Shown here piece after piece: positions 51,001-59,003 of a DNA stretch of 64,000 nt. The notes beneath the pieces are model-generated. The model was not told the origin of the DNA. It saw only the letters and a list, made by a program, of their open reading frames with translations, and searched no databases. Position 1 is the first letter of the stretch. Each line of letters opens with the position of its first letter. The position numbers and the translations under genes were made by a program. Where the stretch lies: assembly GCF_901538265.1 (NCBI RefSeq), contig NZ_LR593886.1, positions 3,084,843 through 3,148,842 on the forward strand. The letters are read 5' to 3'. The stretch is from Gemmata massiliana (lineage in GTDB: Bacteria > Planctomycetota > Planctomycetia > Gemmatales > Gemmataceae).

Positions 51001-53435
51001 ACGTTGAGCGCCAGTTCCAGGAGCCACAGCCCGCCGGCCCGTTCGGTGCCGTAATCGGCCGTGACCGCGACCGAACGCTGGGCGCTGTAATCCCCTTCGA
51101 CCGACCACACCGCGTCTTTGGGGAGGTGCGCGACGGTGACCGCGTCGGCGGGCACCTGGAACAGGTGGGCGGCGAACGCCCGAACGTCCTCGGCCGGGAT
51201 CCACGGGGCCCCGAGATTGGCGTCGATGTCGCCGGGGAGCACGTCCTCGGGTTGGACCGCGCGCAGGGCCTCAATATTACGTGTGGCGCCGGCCCGCTCG
51301 GCCGCGGCGAGCTTGGCCCGGACGTTGCCCGAGAGGTACTCGTCGGCCGTCACCCAGTGCCGCGTTTCCGGGTCCCGGTAAATCAGCTCGCCCAGCTCGG
51401 CGATCACCGCGTCCTCGGGCCTGCCGTAGAGCCGGGCGATGAACGGGAGATCGACCGTGCCCGTCTGGTCGAGCGCGACGAGCAACCCGTCCTCGGCGGA
51501 CGTGACCGCGGTGACGGGCGCGGCCCGGCCCACCACGTCCTTGAGCAGGATCGGGGCCTTCCGCGCCTCGCCGGTGACCTCGTCGTACTCCTCCAGGCTC
51601 ATCACGAGCATGGCGTCCGGGTCCTCGCGGAACTTCACCAGGTTGGGCATGCGCCGGGTCACGGACCCGTCGGCGGCGGGGCTGAACGTGGTCTTGTTCA
51701 CGGGTCCGAAGGCGGACACGAACCGGTCGTAGGCGCGGTTCAGTTCCTTGCGGGCGCCCGCGCGATGGGGTTCGGGCCACCCCTCGTTCTGGGACCGCAG
51801 GACGCCCCGCGCGAGGTCTCGCAGTTCGATCAGTGCGGCCACGCGCCGGCCGACGAGTCCCCGGTGCGCCCACAGTTCCGAGCCGCCATAGACCACCGGG
51901 GCGGACCGACCGTCGACGATCTGATGGATGCGAAGGTCGCGAACAAAGAAACTGCCCTCGGCGATGTGGCGCTCGGGGGGAGGGGGTACGAACGCGGCCG
52001 CTGGTGTCGGAAGCGCGCGGGGTTGTCGTGTAGGCAGTTCGGGCAGTCGCGCGACGGCGTCCCCGAGTTGTGGCGCGAGGTCGCCGGTGGAGCGGACCCC
52101 GTAGCCCGCGCCGTAGAGCGAATCCTTGCTCGTGTAGGTTCCGAGTACCTGTTCCGGGTGGTTGAGGAAGTAGCCGTTGATGGGAATGGTGACGCCTTCG
52201 ATCTCGGTCGGCTCTACTTTCAGCCAGTCGGGATCGACGTGCCGGGGCGGTTCGTCGAGGGCGCGCTTGCGCAGGAACACGATGTCGGTCACGACCGCGG
52301 TCCCCTCGCGCTGGAACGCATCGGACGGGAGCCGGATCGCGCCGAGGAAGTCGGCTTTGGACGCGAGGTACTCGCGGATCGCGGCGTTCTGTTTGTCGAG
52401 GGTGTAGTGCGAGGTGACGAGTGCCAGCACTCCGCCCGGGGCCAGTGCGTCTACGGATTTGGCCAGGAAGAAGTCGTGCAGCGCGAACTTCTGACCGTGG
52501 TACTCGAGGCGCACGTCGGCGAACGGGACGTTGCCGATCACCGCGTCGAGTTCCGGGAGCGTGGTGTCGGCGAAGTTCTCGATCCGGACGTCCTGGTCGG
52601 GGTGGCGGGCGCGGGCGATGCGCCCGGAGATCGAATCCTGCTCGACCCCGATGTAGCGCTTACCCGGGAGCAGAAAGTTGCCGGTCCCGCACCCCGGTTC
52701 GAGGACCAGGGCGCCGTCGGGGACCCCGAGCCGGGCCAGGGCCGCGTGCATCGCGGCGATAACGGTGGGCGAGGTGTAGAACGCGTTGAACGTGGTCCGC
52801 CTGGCGCTGGCGTACTCCTCGGGAGAAAGGAGGGATTGGAGTTCCGCGCCGAGCGCCCGCCACGATTCGTCCTTGTACCGGCCCGTGACCGGGTTCGGGA
52901 AGATCGAGAGGGCCACGGGTCCGAACCCGGGGAACCGGGCGAGCACCTCCCGTTCCTCGGGCGTCGCCGGGCGCTTTTCCCGTTCGACCAGTTGAAGGGT
53001 CCGGATCGCGGCGAGGACGTCACGGGCCTTGGATTTCTCGCCCGAAGAGAGGGGCGGAAGTGACTCGGGAGCCGGCGGTCCGGGTGGCGCGGCGGGCGGG
53101 ATCGGCGGTGCTGACGGGGGCTCGGGCGCGGCGTCGACCTCGTCGAACAGGCCCGGGGTTACGCGTCGAACCGGGCGGCCTCCCGGGCGAGCCAGTCGTT
53201 CAGTTCCTCGAGCGCCAGCTCCCGGGCCGCGCCGGGGTCCGTCCCCGCTTCGATCCACCGCAAGTGGGTCGCCCGCAGGTCGCTCGCGTACCGGTCGAGT
53301 TCCCGCAGCAGGGTCCGCCCCAGGCGCAGCCGGTGGTACAGGTGCGGGTACTGCTCCTGGATCAGTTCCAGGACGATGGTCTTGTAGAGCATCCGGCGGG
53401 TCCTCCGGGTCGAATAGGGACGGTTGCGTCGACAT
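48081..53435 (-). CDS. Giant DNA methylase / SNF2-like helicase fusion
   Basis: About 1784 residues if begun at ATG 53435; the frame is open to 53612, and an ORF of its own (53159-53392) is nested inside the first 90 codons, so the true start is unresolved. Domains: N6-adenine methylase-like at ~190-380 with motif I 'VLEPGCGTGNF' (~242) and 'GNVPF' in place of NPPF (~302); SF2 helicase with Walker A-type 'LAHVVGAGKTGCMVATAMKM' (~918), DEAH in 'ILIDEAHYFKN' (~1082), and C-terminal motifs 'GSTAKMGTGTNVQKRLVAVH' and 'QRDGRILRQGN'. The last ~350 residues form coiled-coil and unknown regions. Related giant proteins occur on phages (DarB-type, antirestriction) and plasmids; protection of transferred DNA is a reasonable role. 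Confidence 0.85.
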   Translation of the reverse strand: MSTQPSLFDPEDPPDALQDHRPGTDPGAVPAPVPPAAPGADPAAGTRPVRERPAGDPLAVDRSGDGPRRGPGAGARGTERLARPGGRPVRRVTPGLFDEVDAAPEPPSAPPIPPAAPPGPPAPESLPPLSSGEKSKARDVLAAIRTLQLVEREKRPATPEEREVLARFPGFGPVALSIFPNPVTGRYKDESWRALGAELQSLLSPEEYASARRTTFNAFYTSPTVIAAMHAALARLGVPDGALVLEPGCGTGNFLLPGKRYIGVEQDSISGRIARARHPDQDVRIENFADTTLPELDAVIGNVPFADVRLEYHGQKFALHDFFLAKSVDALAPGGVLALVTSHYTLDKQNAAIREYLASKADFLGAIRLPSDAFQREGTAVVTDIVFLRKRALDEPPRHVDPDWLKVEPTEIEGVTIPINGYFLNHPEQVLGTYTSKDSLYGAGYGVRSTGDLAPQLGDAVARLPELPTRQPRALPTPAAAFVPPPPERHIAEGSFFVRDLRIHQIVDGRSAPVVYGGSELWAHRGLVGRRVAALIELRDLARGVLRSQNEGWPEPHRAGARKELNRAYDRFVSAFGPVNKTTFSPAADGSVTRRMPNLVKFREDPDAMLVMSLEEYDEVTGEARKAPILLKDVVGRAAPVTAVTSAEDGLLVALDQTGTVDLPFIARLYGRPEDAVIAELGELIYRDPETRHWVTADEYLSGNVRAKLAAAERAGATRNIEALRAVQPEDVLPGDIDANLGAPWIPAEDVRAFAAHLFQVPADAVTVAHLPKDAVWSVEGDYSAQRSVAVTADYGTERAGGLWLLELALNVKAPVIYDPDPADPDKRVVNPDATLAAKEKQKLIKDQFRAWIFDDPDRTERLVRLYNDAFNSLRPRQFDGSHLAFPGMSRAAPPLRPHQKDAVWRGMSGGNTLLAHVVGAGKTGCMVATAMKMKQAGLVHKPLVVVPNHLLEQFAREFQQWYPNARLLVAGRDDFTKERRKVLTAKIAAGDWDAIIVTHSGFERIGMSRDFQARFLREQIAEYDQLLTDRAGASASRAKRNILKTIEKQKVAREARLKELLAADKKDDGLVFDELGVDHILIDEAHYFKNLETATKMDRVAGIQTGGSERAFDLFMKCRYLHARHPGHGVTFATGTPISNTLVELYTLQRFLDPEGLASRGLEHFDAWAATFGEVVESMEISPDGKTLKPRSRFAKFVNLPELQQMFRQFADVQTAEMLNLPRPALEGGKPHVVACPMSDEQQALQQELVARYERLRTQKVDPRQDNALAITTDGRKLALDARMLSATAKEFPGSKVNALTEKAVAVWERTAGTRGTQLIFCDMGVNPTPWGYGAYDEIVAKLVQRGVPREQIAVIGDADSDAKKQARFEKVRQGTVRFLVGSTAKMGTGTNVQKRLVAVHHLDAPWKPAEVEQRDGRILRQGNTNTEVAVYRYVTEGSFDSYMWQALETKARFISQIMTGEAAVRRAEDVGGQELSYAEVKAIASGNPAVLVLAEADAELQRLAVLRRNHSDEQYLARRKLKELPVQIERLEKRRDALRADRETVAGGDAGTVTIGGTSVPVRDAPAALARALDQVPGTADRLFALGRYRGLVFGIEHRGTGASVYLTGHADLSVPLANEVRGARAVLNALNRIVDSYAERIESNMKELDLACSQLRDYEARLGRPFANAAYLDELTGLRDRLKTALSGTPAEGEPDAAELAERIRALKGTHRVEATPARVRETPRIERVRTREQVPEEHAPDAPIGAPPEAKPGDGASDDEDASPIGFRARVTKSVQGRLF
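53159..53392 (-). CDS. Small plasmid-type protein nested in the start of the helicase gene
   Basis: A protein of 77 residues, ATG 53392 behind 'ggaggacccgccgg'. The sequence 'MLYKTIVLELIQEQYPHLYH' with 'LLRELDRYASDLRATHLRWI' is a helical small protein of a type I recall from many mobile elements, while the overlapping frame of the giant gene is low-complexity there. So this is probably the real gene in this interval. It ends at 53159, right where the helicase's recognisable sequence begins ('TPGLFDEVD'). Confidence 0.7.
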   Translation of the reverse strand: MLYKTIVLELIQEQYPHLYHRLRLGRTLLRELDRYASDLRATHLRWIEAGTDPGAARELALEELNDWLAREAARFDA

Positions 53436-53513
53436 CGCGCGAAACGGTGAGCGGTTGATGTCCCGAGTGGTAGTTGGGTTCGGGGGAAAGCGCAAGCAGA
53501 ACTGGTGGGCCAT

Positions 53514-53660
53514 AAGCGACTCCTTTCGTGGTACGTCCGTACCAGGGTGTGGCCCCGCCCATCGGGGCCCCGGAGCGCCGGTCCCCGGACCCGCGGGTGC
53601 CGGGCCGGGCAACCGGAAAAGCCGAAGGGTTCCGCGTGCGGAAAGCGGCTTTTCCGGTTG
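53514..53660 (-). promoter_or_regulatory. Structured leader of the methylase-helicase region
   Basis: On the minus strand: a perfect 15-bp stem, arms 53646-53660 and 53610-53624 ('CAACCGGAAAAGCCG'), whose 21-nt loop holds the smaller hairpin TTCCGC-GT-GCGGAA, then GGCCCC-(7)-GGGGCC (53551-53569), then GGTACG-TC-CGTACC (53530-53543), then 'acgaaaggagtc' and an ATG at 53513 ('MAHQFCLRFPPNPTTTRDIN'). The same ordered layout occurs at 47565-47760. Confidence 0.6.
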
Positions 53661-53853
53661 AGCGGTCGGGCTGCGGGTTCACGGTGCGGCTCGGGGCCAC
53701 GGGCGGGAGCACGGAGCGCGGATCGGACGTACCGTGCGCGGGCCGCGAATTGTGACAGGGGACAGAGGGCTCGTGAACCGGATCAGGAGGGACGGGATCT
53801 CGAAATCGGCGAGGGGCGGCGCAGTGGGTACGAAGTAAGCGCGGGGAGGCGGG

Positions 53854-54192
53854 TCAGCCGGGCGGGAGCGGGTGCGATTGCTCGTGCTCGATCCGGTCGA
53901 GGGTGTGGCGCAGGCGCTCCTCGGTCAGCACCCACGCGTCGCGGTCGAGCCCGCCGACCAGTTTGAACTTGAGGCGCTGGTACAGCGCGGCGGCGCGGTC
54001 GTCGTCCCCGAGCACGTCCGCGGCCAGCGCCAGTGCGAGCTGGGCCGGTCCGCTGCCCCCGTACCCCCATTCCAGACCGGTGGAACTGTGGGTGCGCAAA
54101 TCGAGGCGCGGGTCGAGAAGCCGAATGTGCCCGTCAACTTCGACCTCGACTTGGGTGCCGCCCTCCGTGCGCGTGCCGCGATAAACTTTCAT
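53854..54192 (-). CDS. DUF6166-like protein
   Basis: A protein of 112 residues from the ATG at 54192 ('MKVYRGTRTEGGTQVEVEVD'). The middle 'LEWGYGGSGPAQLALALAAD' with 'VLGDDDRAAALYQRLKFKLV' matches the pattern I know as DUF6166 ('.F.WGY.GSGPAQLALA.LA...GD...A...Y..FK'), common in phage and plasmid DNA and of unknown function. The C-terminus is a charged helix. It precedes the structured leader of the methylase-helicase region on the same strand. Confidence 0.75.
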   Translation of the reverse strand: MKVYRGTRTEGGTQVEVEVDGHIRLLDPRLDLRTHSSTGLEWGYGGSGPAQLALALAADVLGDDDRAAALYQRLKFKLVGGLDRDAWVLTEERLRHTLDRIEHEQSHPLPPG

Positions 54193-54408
54193 GTGTGCCG
54201 TGTTTGGTTGAGTACCAACCGCTAGCACGTTCGCACGTGACTGTCCACGAGAATGTCAGGGTGCGGCGCGAGCCGAGCGCGTGCGGGAAGGTTCAAAGAG
54301 CGGACCTGTTTCGACCGGGCGGACGGAGAGGCATTCGGCCGGCCACCGTGCGGCCCGAGGGCCTGTGGTTTCACTGCCTCCGGTCTCGTGGACGTGGATC
54401 GTCCGGTA

Positions 54409-54759
54409 TCATTCGGTGGCGGTCAGCCGTCGGTCGGTCGCGGGGTACCGGGTGGGTGCGTGGTCGTGGGACCCGCCCGGTACCCCGCGACCGACCGCCA
54501 TCTGGTTGAATTTGTTGCTGCGGAACAGTGTCATCCTCGGACTGTCCTTGGCGAATCCCAACGTAATCGTCATGAGCGGGAACGGGTCAGGTTGCCACGC
54601 GCGCGTCCGGGCAGTGTCACCCGCCGGCGGGGCTGTTTCCCGGGCGAGTGGGGATTCGTGAGATGCCAGCGGTTGACCCGGCGCGTCTTCGGGCAGCGGA
54701 AGTGGCTTCTTCTTACGTGGGGGCGTGGGTGGCTCCTTCGACAGTTGAGCCTCCCGCAT
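54409..54759 (-). pseudogene. Remnant of a plasmid accessory gene ended by an inverted repeat
   Basis: A frame starting at ATG 54759 ('MREAQLSKEPPTPPRKKKPL') runs through a basic Pro-rich linker to 'MTITLGFAKDSPRMTLFRSN' and 'KFNQMAV', a recognisable start of a small domain found (from memory) in mobile-element proteins that continues '..FDEKP...'. It is broken off immediately at the 22-bp inverted repeat (54431-54497), after which the sequence is unrelated. It looks like a gene truncated by recombination at that repeat. Confidence 0.45.
54431..54497. repeat. Perfect 22-bp inverted repeat with 23-nt spacer
   Basis: The arms 54431-54452 and 54476-54497 are exact complements over 22 bases, containing the sequence 'GGTCGCGGGGTACCGGG' on the left. 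The spacer (54453-54475) is GT-rich. It is stronger than any other hairpin in the window, far too long for an ordinary terminator, and has no T-run. It lies between a broken gene and the STAND ATPase gene. Confidence 0.9.
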
Positions 54760-54962
54760 AGCGCATCGGGCAACGATTGTAAAGCACCCGGCGCGCTCCA
54801 GTCCCGGTGCCACCTTCTGCTCAACCACCATCCGGACCCTTGCATTTCGAAGTGCCCCCGGAGAAGCTGAGGGAAGTCGTTCCGCGAAAGAATACGGCCG
54901 GTCGGTGCGCTGCGGCGGGGCGGGTACGCAACATCCGGGCGTGTGTGGTGAGGCGTTCGTCA

Positions 54963-57413
54963 ATGGGGAATGAGCAACAGCGAAGTGGGACGAGCTACGA
55001 ACCGAACGCAGTTTTCGTCGAGCCGTTCGACCGGGCCCTGCCGGGGGACGGGCGGGCCGGAACTTCATCCGCCGCGCAACTGACGCCCCCGTCGCTCGGC
55101 ACTCGCCAGTTCCATCTGCCCGCCGCGGTTCCCGACTTCACGGGACGAGAGCCCGAGCTCCGGCAGATGATCGAACTACTCCGGACGGGGGGAGAGACGG
55201 TCGGCGTGTCGGCGCTGCGGGGCATGGGTGGGGTCGGCAAAACCACGCTCGCACGGAGAGCGGTACACATGGTGGCGGGCCAGTTCCCCGACGCGCGGAT
55301 CGAACTCGACCTGCAAGGCGTCTCGGATGCCGCCCTCACGCCGTCCGCTGCAATGGGGCACATTATTCACGCGTTCCACCCCGACGAGAAGCTCCCCGAC
55401 CCGCCCGCGCTCTCCGACCGTTACCTCACGGTCCTCAAGGACAAACAGGCACTGATCCTGCTCGACAACGCCAAGAACGAGGAGCAGGTTCGACCCCTCA
55501 TCACCGCCCCGCCGCCCGTCCGGTTCATTGTCACCAGCCGCAAGGCCCTCAGGCTGGACGGCGTGGTACCGATCCGATTGGACGTGCTGCCGATCGGCGA
55601 GGCGGTGGGGCTGCTCGGTACGATCACGGGTGAGAAAGGGACGCCCGAAGAGTTGCTGACGGTCGCGGGGCTGTGCGGCCGACTGCCGTTGGCCCTGCGG
55701 GTCGCCGGCAGCTTCCTTAGGGCGTACGAGAACTGGTCGGTGCAAAAGTACATCACGGCGTTACAGGACGAGTCGAAGCGGTTCGAACTGCTGAAGGGCG
55801 CCACGTCGGCTCACGACGTCGGAGCGGTGCTGGCCCTGAGCGCCCGCGAGCTCGTCCGTGAGAACGCCGAACGGGCCCGGCGGTGGCAACTGCTGTCCGT
55901 ATTCCCGGCCGATTTCGATGCGCCGGCCGCAGCGGCCGTCTGGGACCTGCCAGCCGACGGCGAACGGGACACCGCGGAGAACGAACTGACGGCGCTGCTC
56001 GGCCGCAGCCTCGTGCATTACAACACGGGCACCGGTCGCTACTCGCTCCACGAGCTGATGCGCCCGATCGCCCGCGACGTGTTCGCGTACGTCGAAGGCC
56101 ACCCTTTAAGAGCCGATTCGGCGAACCGTGTTGCTGCGGCCGAGCAACTCTTTGCTGGCTTCTATGGCCGTGTTCTGGAGGCGGCGGATGATTTGTATCG
56201 GGAGGGCAACGATAACGTCCAGCGTGGTCTGACGCTTTTCGATCGCGAAAGCGTTAACATCCGGCACGGGCACGCCTGGGCGCGCCGAAATCGGAATTCT
56301 GTCCCCGTCACGGCTAAACTCTGTCGAGATTATTCGTGCAATGGTGCACGCGTAATTGATTTGCGTCTTAATGCTCGGGAGCGAATCGACTGGTTTGAAG
56401 AGGCGATCACGGCTTGCCAGGAGCTCGGGGACCGGCGCGGGGAGGGGGCCGCCCTGGGGAACCTGGGGAACTCGTGGGGGGACCGGGGTGACGCGAAAAA
56501 GGCGATTACCTTCCACGAGCAGCACCTGGCCATTGCTCGCGAGATCGGGGACCGGCGCGGGGAGGGGGCCGCCCTGGGGAACCTGGGGATTATGTGTGCC
56601 GTCCTCGGGGAGACCCAGACAGCGATTACCTTCCATGAGCAGCACCTAGCCATTGCCCGCGAGATCGGGTACCGGCAGGGGGAAGCGATTGCGAACTGGA
56701 ACTGCGCGCGTTCGCTCGTCGATCTCGGCGAGAACCAAGCGGCGATTCCGTTCGCGGAACGATCACTGGCGTTCTACGAATCGATCGGGCACCCATGTGT
56801 CGAAAAAGACCGTCAGACGCTCGCTAGATGGCGAGCCGCCGGTGCGCTACCGGCAGGCACTCCAAACAACACGGAGTCGATTCAACCGCTCGTGTCGACC
56901 GAACAAACCGCCGTGCCTGCTGCCGAGTCAGTTAGTCGAGACAGCGGCTGTCATATCGGCACCGTGAATGACGAGCGCATCCGCGCGTGGTTTGAAGCCG
57001 TGAAATTCGGACCTAACCTGACACAACTTCAAATTTTCTGGTGCGTCGGGCAGGTGGAGCGGGAAGCGATCGAATCGGCTGGCCCCGCCTTAGGGCTCGA
57101 CAAGCTGAAAGCCAAATTGCGCAAGCTTAATCCCCGCTTCCATTTCCAACGGCTGCCCACTAATCCCCACTACCTCTGTGAAGCTTTTGAGAATGTGGAC
57201 GGTTGCTTCGACAAGGAACCCTTTCACACGCAGGCTTGGTCCGATGAGGAGCGGGAGCAGCGATTGCGAGTCGAAGTGAATAAACGTGGAGATCCCCGCT
57301 GGATGCCCAAGGCGAGGAGGGCTTTGTGGTATGTTGAGCGTTTTCTGACCGCCACGGGGCGTCTCCCGGACATCACGCTGTTGCCGACAAATGACTCCGA
57401 GATGGGGGATTGA
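54963..57413 (+). CDS. STAND/NB-ARC ATPase with TPR repeats
   Basis: About 816 residues from ATG 54963; the frame is open upstream. A short N-terminal tail precedes an NB-ARC module: 'FHLPAAVPDFTGREPELRQM', P-loop 'LRGMGGVGKTTLARRAV' at ~87-95, Walker B 'ALILLDNAKNEEQ', sensor 'RFIVTSRKAL', GLPL-like 'CGRLPLALRVAGSFL', winged helix and 'RYSLHELMRPIARDVF' (MHD-like). At ~480-585 come TPR repeats, two of them 40-codon units duplicated almost exactly at the DNA level (period 120 bp from 56423). The C-terminal ~150 residues ('IRAWFEAVKFGPNLTQLQIF' onward) are of unknown family and could be the effector. STAND proteins with this design often act as immune sensors (NLR-like). Confidence 0.85.
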   Translation: MGNEQQRSGTSYEPNAVFVEPFDRALPGDGRAGTSSAAQLTPPSLGTRQFHLPAAVPDFTGREPELRQMIELLRTGGETVGVSALRGMGGVGKTTLARRAVHMVAGQFPDARIELDLQGVSDAALTPSAAMGHIIHAFHPDEKLPDPPALSDRYLTVLKDKQALILLDNAKNEEQVRPLITAPPPVRFIVTSRKALRLDGVVPIRLDVLPIGEAVGLLGTITGEKGTPEELLTVAGLCGRLPLALRVAGSFLRAYENWSVQKYITALQDESKRFELLKGATSAHDVGAVLALSARELVRENAERARRWQLLSVFPADFDAPAAAAVWDLPADGERDTAENELTALLGRSLVHYNTGTGRYSLHELMRPIARDVFAYVEGHPLRADSANRVAAAEQLFAGFYGRVLEAADDLYREGNDNVQRGLTLFDRESVNIRHGHAWARRNRNSVPVTAKLCRDYSCNGARVIDLRLNARERIDWFEEAITACQELGDRRGEGAALGNLGNSWGDRGDAKKAITFHEQHLAIAREIGDRRGEGAALGNLGIMCAVLGETQTAITFHEQHLAIAREIGYRQGEAIANWNCARSLVDLGENQAAIPFAERSLAFYESIGHPCVEKDRQTLARWRAAGALPAGTPNNTESIQPLVSTEQTAVPAAESVSRDSGCHIGTVNDERIRAWFEAVKFGPNLTQLQIFWCVGQVEREAIESAGPALGLDKLKAKLRKLNPRFHFQRLPTNPHYLCEAFENVDGCFDKEPFHTQAWSDEEREQRLRVEVNKRGDPRWMPKARRALWYVERFLTATGRLPDITLLPTNDSEMGD
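56423..56660 (+). repeat. Tandem 120-bp repeat in the TPR region
   Basis: Segment 56423-56468 is repeated 120 bases later with almost no change, and 56511-56539 returns at 56631-56659, encoding 'GDRRGEGAALGNLG' and 'AITFHEQHLAIAREIG' twice. Nucleotide identity is far above what protein constraint requires, indicating recent duplication or gene conversion. Confidence 0.85.
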
Positions 57414-57472
57414 CAAGTCATGAGAACTGTGTTCATAATTGCACTTGTTGATTAAATCTTGTCCGTCCTCCG

Positions 57473-57934
57473 ATGCCGCAGCCGCCCGAACATGAGAGCC
57501 CGACCACGCTCGAAAGCCGACAGTCGAAGATCGACTTCGCAGCCGTAGAGTTCCCGAGCGATGTCCTTTCCGTCAAACGACTCAGGACCATCTTTCCGGA
57601 GTTGTTCGAGCAGGGAAGACTCAAAGACGGGTTTGGTCACTTCTTCTACCCGATAGGCGGCGAGAACCCCGGCCATCTTGTGCGGTTAAACGATCTGCTG
57701 TCCGCCGAGCGGATGGTCGCCGAGTACACCTTCGTCCGGGCGCTCGAAACCAATCCGAACGAAATTCTGGACGCCGAATGTCACGAATGCGCCGACCTCG
57801 CGCGGAAGGAGTTGGAACCGCTGTACCAAGAGTTCAAGCTGGCCGACAGCCCCGAGACAGCCCGGTTGCTGATACGACACGTCGCGGAACAAGGCGAACA
57901 GCAAGGGGTCCGAGCCAAGTGTTGTATCAGGTAG
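57473..57934 (+). CDS. Hypothetical protein behind the STAND ATPase
   Basis: A protein of 153 residues, ATG 57473, about 60 bases after the STAND gene on the same strand. Alpha/beta, acidic, without motifs I know; 'RQSKIDFAAVEFPSDVLSVK' near the start and 'ELEPLYQEFKLADSPETARL' near the end. The intergenic stretch before it is AT-rich. Being the only companion downstream of the STAND protein, it could be a partner or regulator, but this is inferred from position. Confidence 0.5.
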   Translation: MPQPPEHESPTTLESRQSKIDFAAVEFPSDVLSVKRLRTIFPELFEQGRLKDGFGHFFYPIGGENPGHLVRLNDLLSAERMVAEYTFVRALETNPNEILDAECHECADLARKELEPLYQEFKLADSPETARLLIRHVAEQGEQQGVRAKCCIR

Positions 57935-58171
57935 AGCCCAGGACCGTGCGCGAGGCGCACAATCAACATTCCATCGCAAGTCAGATGGTGCGCTCGCGCA
58001 CATTTTACATTCCCTCGTACTGAGTAATAATCACCTCAGAACAAGTCGAGAGCACACCGACGCCCACCACGCGGTGTGGATTTGTTCTCCCAGTCGCTCG
58101 AACACCATGAACAGGATGACCACGGTCCCCGCCGCCGGTCCGCGCCCCCGCACACACTTTGGAGGTGTCCC

Positions 58172-58759
58172 GTGACCATTACGCCCTGCCGTTGCTCGAA
58201 CCCGCAGCGCCCGCCTCTGTGCGGCCCGTGCCGCGCGCTCGAACAACTCGTTCCGCTGATTCGACGTCAGTTGAAGAAATTCGCCCGGTGCTTCGGGTGG
58301 GCACTGACCCGTGAAGATCTTGCGGACCTCACCCAGCGGGTGCTGTCCGAACTCGCCCGTTCGGGTCAACCTCCCGAACAGCTGGGTGGTCTCGCCGTGT
58401 GCATCACCCGCCGCTGCCTGGTCGACGGGATCCGGCGCGCGGCCGCGCAGTGCCGCGAACCGCGGGGGGATCGAATCGACGTGAGAGCCGCCCGCCCCGA
58501 GGTGAGCGACCTCGCGCTCGACGTGATGGCGGCGATGGAACGCATGCCTCCTGACATGCGGCGCGTGTTCTTCGCCTGCGGCATCGAACAGTGGACCCGC
58601 GAAGAAGCGGTGAGTCGCCTCGGGCTGAGCCTCGCTACCGTTCGGAAACTCTACGCGGGGGCGATTCGCATCACCGCGGAGGTGCTGGGGATCGACGCAA
58701 CCGAAGGAAACCGTTCCCCGCGCGCCGGGAAATCAGCAGCCAGCGATATTCCTTCGTGA
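58172..58759 (+). CDS. Sigma-70-like protein with Cys-rich N-terminus
   Basis: About 195 residues from GTG 58172, which has 'ggaggtgtccc' just before it. N-terminal Cys residues ('CRCSNPQRPPLCGPC') suggest a zinc finger. 'LEQLVPLIRRQLKKFARCFG' and 'EDLADLTQRVLSELARSGQP' resemble sigma region 2, and 'MRRVFFACGIEQWTREEAVS' with 'RLGLSLATVRKLYAGAIRIT' is the region 4 helix-turn-helix. ECF-like, but with the added zinc motif. Possibly a plasmid-borne regulator of transfer or replication genes; the next gene downstream is the ATPase. Confidence 0.7.
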   Translation: MTITPCRCSNPQRPPLCGPCRALEQLVPLIRRQLKKFARCFGWALTREDLADLTQRVLSELARSGQPPEQLGGLAVCITRRCLVDGIRRAAAQCREPRGDRIDVRAARPEVSDLALDVMAAMERMPPDMRRVFFACGIEQWTREEAVSRLGLSLATVRKLYAGAIRITAEVLGIDATEGNRSPRAGKSAASDIPS

Positions 58760-59003
58760 CCGGGAGGACGCAAGACGCGGAAGGATGAGCCGGGTTACGA
58801 CCTCAACCCATTCCGCGCGGTGCGTCCGACTCGTGCCAACAGCCAAGGCCGGCTCGACGAGGTCACCCGGGCTGCGCGCCGCCGCATTCACCGACCCGGC
58901 CTCCGACAAGAACGTCCGGTTGGCGGTGCGCATCCGGTTCCCGGCTCGACAGATTCGACGGTTCGACGGTTAATCGCCTTAATCGCTTCACCGAGTACAA
59001 CCC

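Noticed and set aside
49227..53063. 1278-codon antisense frame opposite the methylase-helicase
   Set aside because: Its composition is the complement of a GC-rich gene whose motifs are clear on the other strand; no recognisable protein in this frame.
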